Shown: piece after piece, positions 4,539-5,710 of the stretch
How positions within the stretch are numbered: position 1 is the stretch's first letter
How the letters are laid out: each line of letters starts with the position of its first letter
NCBI GenBank assembly: GCA_018901315.1
Contig: JAHIFA010000130.1
Location: 1 to 5,710 of the forward strand
Source of the DNA: Nanobdellota archaeon
GTDB taxonomy: Archaea; Nanobdellota; Nanobdellia; Woesearchaeales; CG1-02-33-12
DNA length: 5,710 nt
Direction: 5' to 3'
Program-made: the position numbers and the translations under genes
The notes under the pieces: model-generated
Told to the model about the DNA's origin: nothing
The model's database searches: none
The model's input: only the letters and a program-made list of their open reading frames with translations

Positions 4539-4952
4539 ATGAAAAAATACAAGTTTATAGATGACCTTACATCAGATGTAATGTTTGAGGCATATGGAAA
4601 AAGCCTTAAAGAGCTTTTTGAAAACTCTGCACATGCACTGTTTAGTGTTATATGTGAGATAAAAAATGTTGGAGAGAAAAAAACAGTTGATATTGAAGTT
4701 AGCGGAGATTCATTAGAAGAGTTAATGGTTAACTGGCTGCAGGACCTGATAGCTTTGGTTGATACAGATGAATTATTTCTCTCAAGGTTTGAGATAGCTG
4801 AGATTAATGAAAATAACTTAAAAGCAAAAGCTTATGGAGAACCTATAAGCCCTGAAAAAGCAGGTGTTGTTGTCAAGGGGGTGACATACTACAAGTTAAA
4901 GCTTGAAAAAATAAAAAATAATTATAAGGCAACCATAAGCTTGGATATTTAA
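4539..4952 (+). CDS. Archease, activator of RNA ligase RtcB
   Basis: Archease helps RtcB become guanylylated and turn over repeatedly during tRNA splicing and RNA repair. At 137 residues it has the normal length. Family features are TSDVMFEAYGKSLKELFENSA (11-31, given as its key elements: Asp13, AYGK, LFEN), NWLQDLI with DTDELF (65-80), KAKAYGEP (95-102), VVVKGVTYYKL (110-120) and the terminal ISLDI (133-137). Asp13, Lys113 and Asp136 correspond, as I recall the family, to the essential metal-site residues. The usual His of the HTAD motif is Leu10 here, and the His of KAVTYH is Tyr118. The start is 2 nt after the previous stop with no clear SD, which suggests coupled translation. RtcB follows after 9 nt. 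Confidence 0.93.
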   Translation: MKKYKFIDDLTSDVMFEAYGKSLKELFENSAHALFSVICEIKNVGEKKTVDIEVSGDSLEELMVNWLQDLIALVDTDELFLSRFEIAEINENNLKAKAYGEPISPEKAGVVVKGVTYYKLKLEKIKNNYKATISLDI

Positions 4953-4961
4953 GGTGTTAAG

Positions 4962-5710
4962 ATGAAAGAAAAAATCCAAAAAATAAATGATTATGAATGG
5001 CTCTTGCCAAAAAATGCAAGAGACAGGATGAATGTAGATGCAAAGATATTTGCAAACAAAAATATACTTGATAATATTGAGGATGACGCAGTTCAGCAGC
5101 TAACAAACGTTGCATGTCTTCCCGGAGTTATTGAGCCGGTTATAGGACTGCCTGATATGCATTTTGGTTATGGTCTGCCAATGGGCGCAGTAAGCGCATT
5201 TGATAGTGAAAAAGGGATTATCTCAGCAGGATTGTGCGGCTTTGACATAAACTGCGGAATAAATTCCATAAGAACAAACCTGACATTCAAGGAAGTTAAT
5301 GAAAAATTAAAAGAGCTTGTTCCTGCATTATTCAATGCAATTCCATGCGGTGTTGGCTCCAAGGGAAAGCTAAGGTTAAATTATGATGAGCTTGATAATG
5401 TTATGATTCATGGAGTCAATTGGGCTGTTGAAAATAGATATGGAACAAAAGAGGATATAAAAAATACAGAGGAAAACGGCTGCATGCCTAATGCAGACCC
5501 CTCAAAGGTTTCTGATCTGGCAAAAAAAAGGGGCTTGCCGCAGCTTGGCACTTTGGGAGCAGGAAACCATTTTCTTGAGATCCAGAAAGTGAGTGATATT
5601 TATGATAAGGAATATGCAAAAAAATTAGGGATTGCTGATAAAGACCAGGTTTTGATTATGCTTCACTGCGGAAGCAGGGGCTTTGGACACCAGATTGCAA
5701 CAGACTATCT
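4962..5710 (+). CDS. rtcB: RtcB RNA-splicing ligase (3' end missing)
   Basis: RtcB joins RNA 2',3'-cyclic phosphate or 3'-phosphate ends to 5'-OH ends using GTP and Mn2+, for tRNA exon joining and RNA repair. The first 249 codons of about 480 are present. Motifs in order: LPDMHFGYGLPMG (63-75), GFDINCG (93-99, metal ligands Asp95 and Cys98), LGTLGAGNHFLEIQ (195-208, with Asn202 and His203) and HCGSRGFGHQIATDY (235-249, with His235 a metal ligand). Numbering matches the Pyrococcus enzyme up to 203, so the N-terminal half is intact. The guanylylated His, near residue 404 in that enzyme, lies beyond the window. The ATG has SD AGGTG (4952-4956) 5 nt upstream, overlapping the archease stop. There is an extra Cys92 where the family often has Gly (SAGLCGFDINCG). 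Confidence 0.97.
   Translation, partial: MKEKIQKINDYEWLLPKNARDRMNVDAKIFANKNILDNIEDDAVQQLTNVACLPGVIEPVIGLPDMHFGYGLPMGAVSAFDSEKGIISAGLCGFDINCGINSIRTNLTFKEVNEKLKELVPALFNAIPCGVGSKGKLRLNYDELDNVMIHGVNWAVENRYGTKEDIKNTEENGCMPNADPSKVSDLAKKRGLPQLGTLGAGNHFLEIQKVSDIYDKEYAKKLGIADKDQVLIMLHCGSRGFGHQIATDY

Noticed and set aside
1..5710. tRNA, rRNA, CRISPR array, insertion sequence or attachment site
   Set aside because: No cloverleaf with GTTC-type T arm, no regularly spaced repeats, and no transposase or terminal inverted repeats were seen.

Overview
The window is from an AT-rich archaeal genome. The evidence is a complete TATA-box-binding protein gene, an archease-RtcB RNA ligase pair, strong Shine-Dalgarno (SD) sites, and promoters with a purine BRE (GAAA) two bases upstream of a TTTAWAWA-type TATA box. 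Short genes, very tight spacing, several lineage-specific small proteins and a Cys-rich secreted protein with a MopE-type metal-binding motif fit a DPANN-type archaeon (Woesearchaeota/Pacearchaeota-like). That placement is inference. No mobile element, CRISPR array, tRNA or rRNA was seen.

Layout. 1-828 (-): 5' part of a secreted Cys-rich protein that runs off the left edge. 829-1050: promoter region with several palindromes. 1051-1479 (+): four-helix membrane protein of unknown function, convergent with 1497-2318 (-), a patatin-like serine hydrolase with all catalytic motifs. 2399-2482 (-): a 27-residue single-span membrane miniprotein with a near-perfect SD, upstream of the patatin gene on the same strand. 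2483-2669: two divergent BRE/TATA promoters, an inverted repeat with the TBP promoter's BRE at its centre, and a 12-bp-period direct repeat of a TATA-like sequence before TBP. 2670-3212 (+): TBP, overlapping by 4 nt a 75-residue unknown protein (3209-3436). 3438-4208 (-): a protein with a C-terminal HEPN/DUF4145-like domain, ending 1 nt from the previous gene and probably leaderless. 4318-5710 (+): an operon of a small acidic protein, archease and RtcB (cut by the right edge).

How they fit together. Archease loads RtcB, which joins RNA ends carrying 2',3'-cyclic phosphate and 5'-OH (tRNA splicing and RNA repair). The divergent HEPN-like gene carries an R-x4-H motif typical of HEPN ribonucleases, which can produce such ends. 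The pair could therefore be a cleavage-and-repair arrangement, but this is a hypothesis from adjacency. TBP and its overlapping partner form a second operon whose control region looks built for autoregulation. The patatin gene and the membrane miniprotein upstream may form a membrane-lipid unit.
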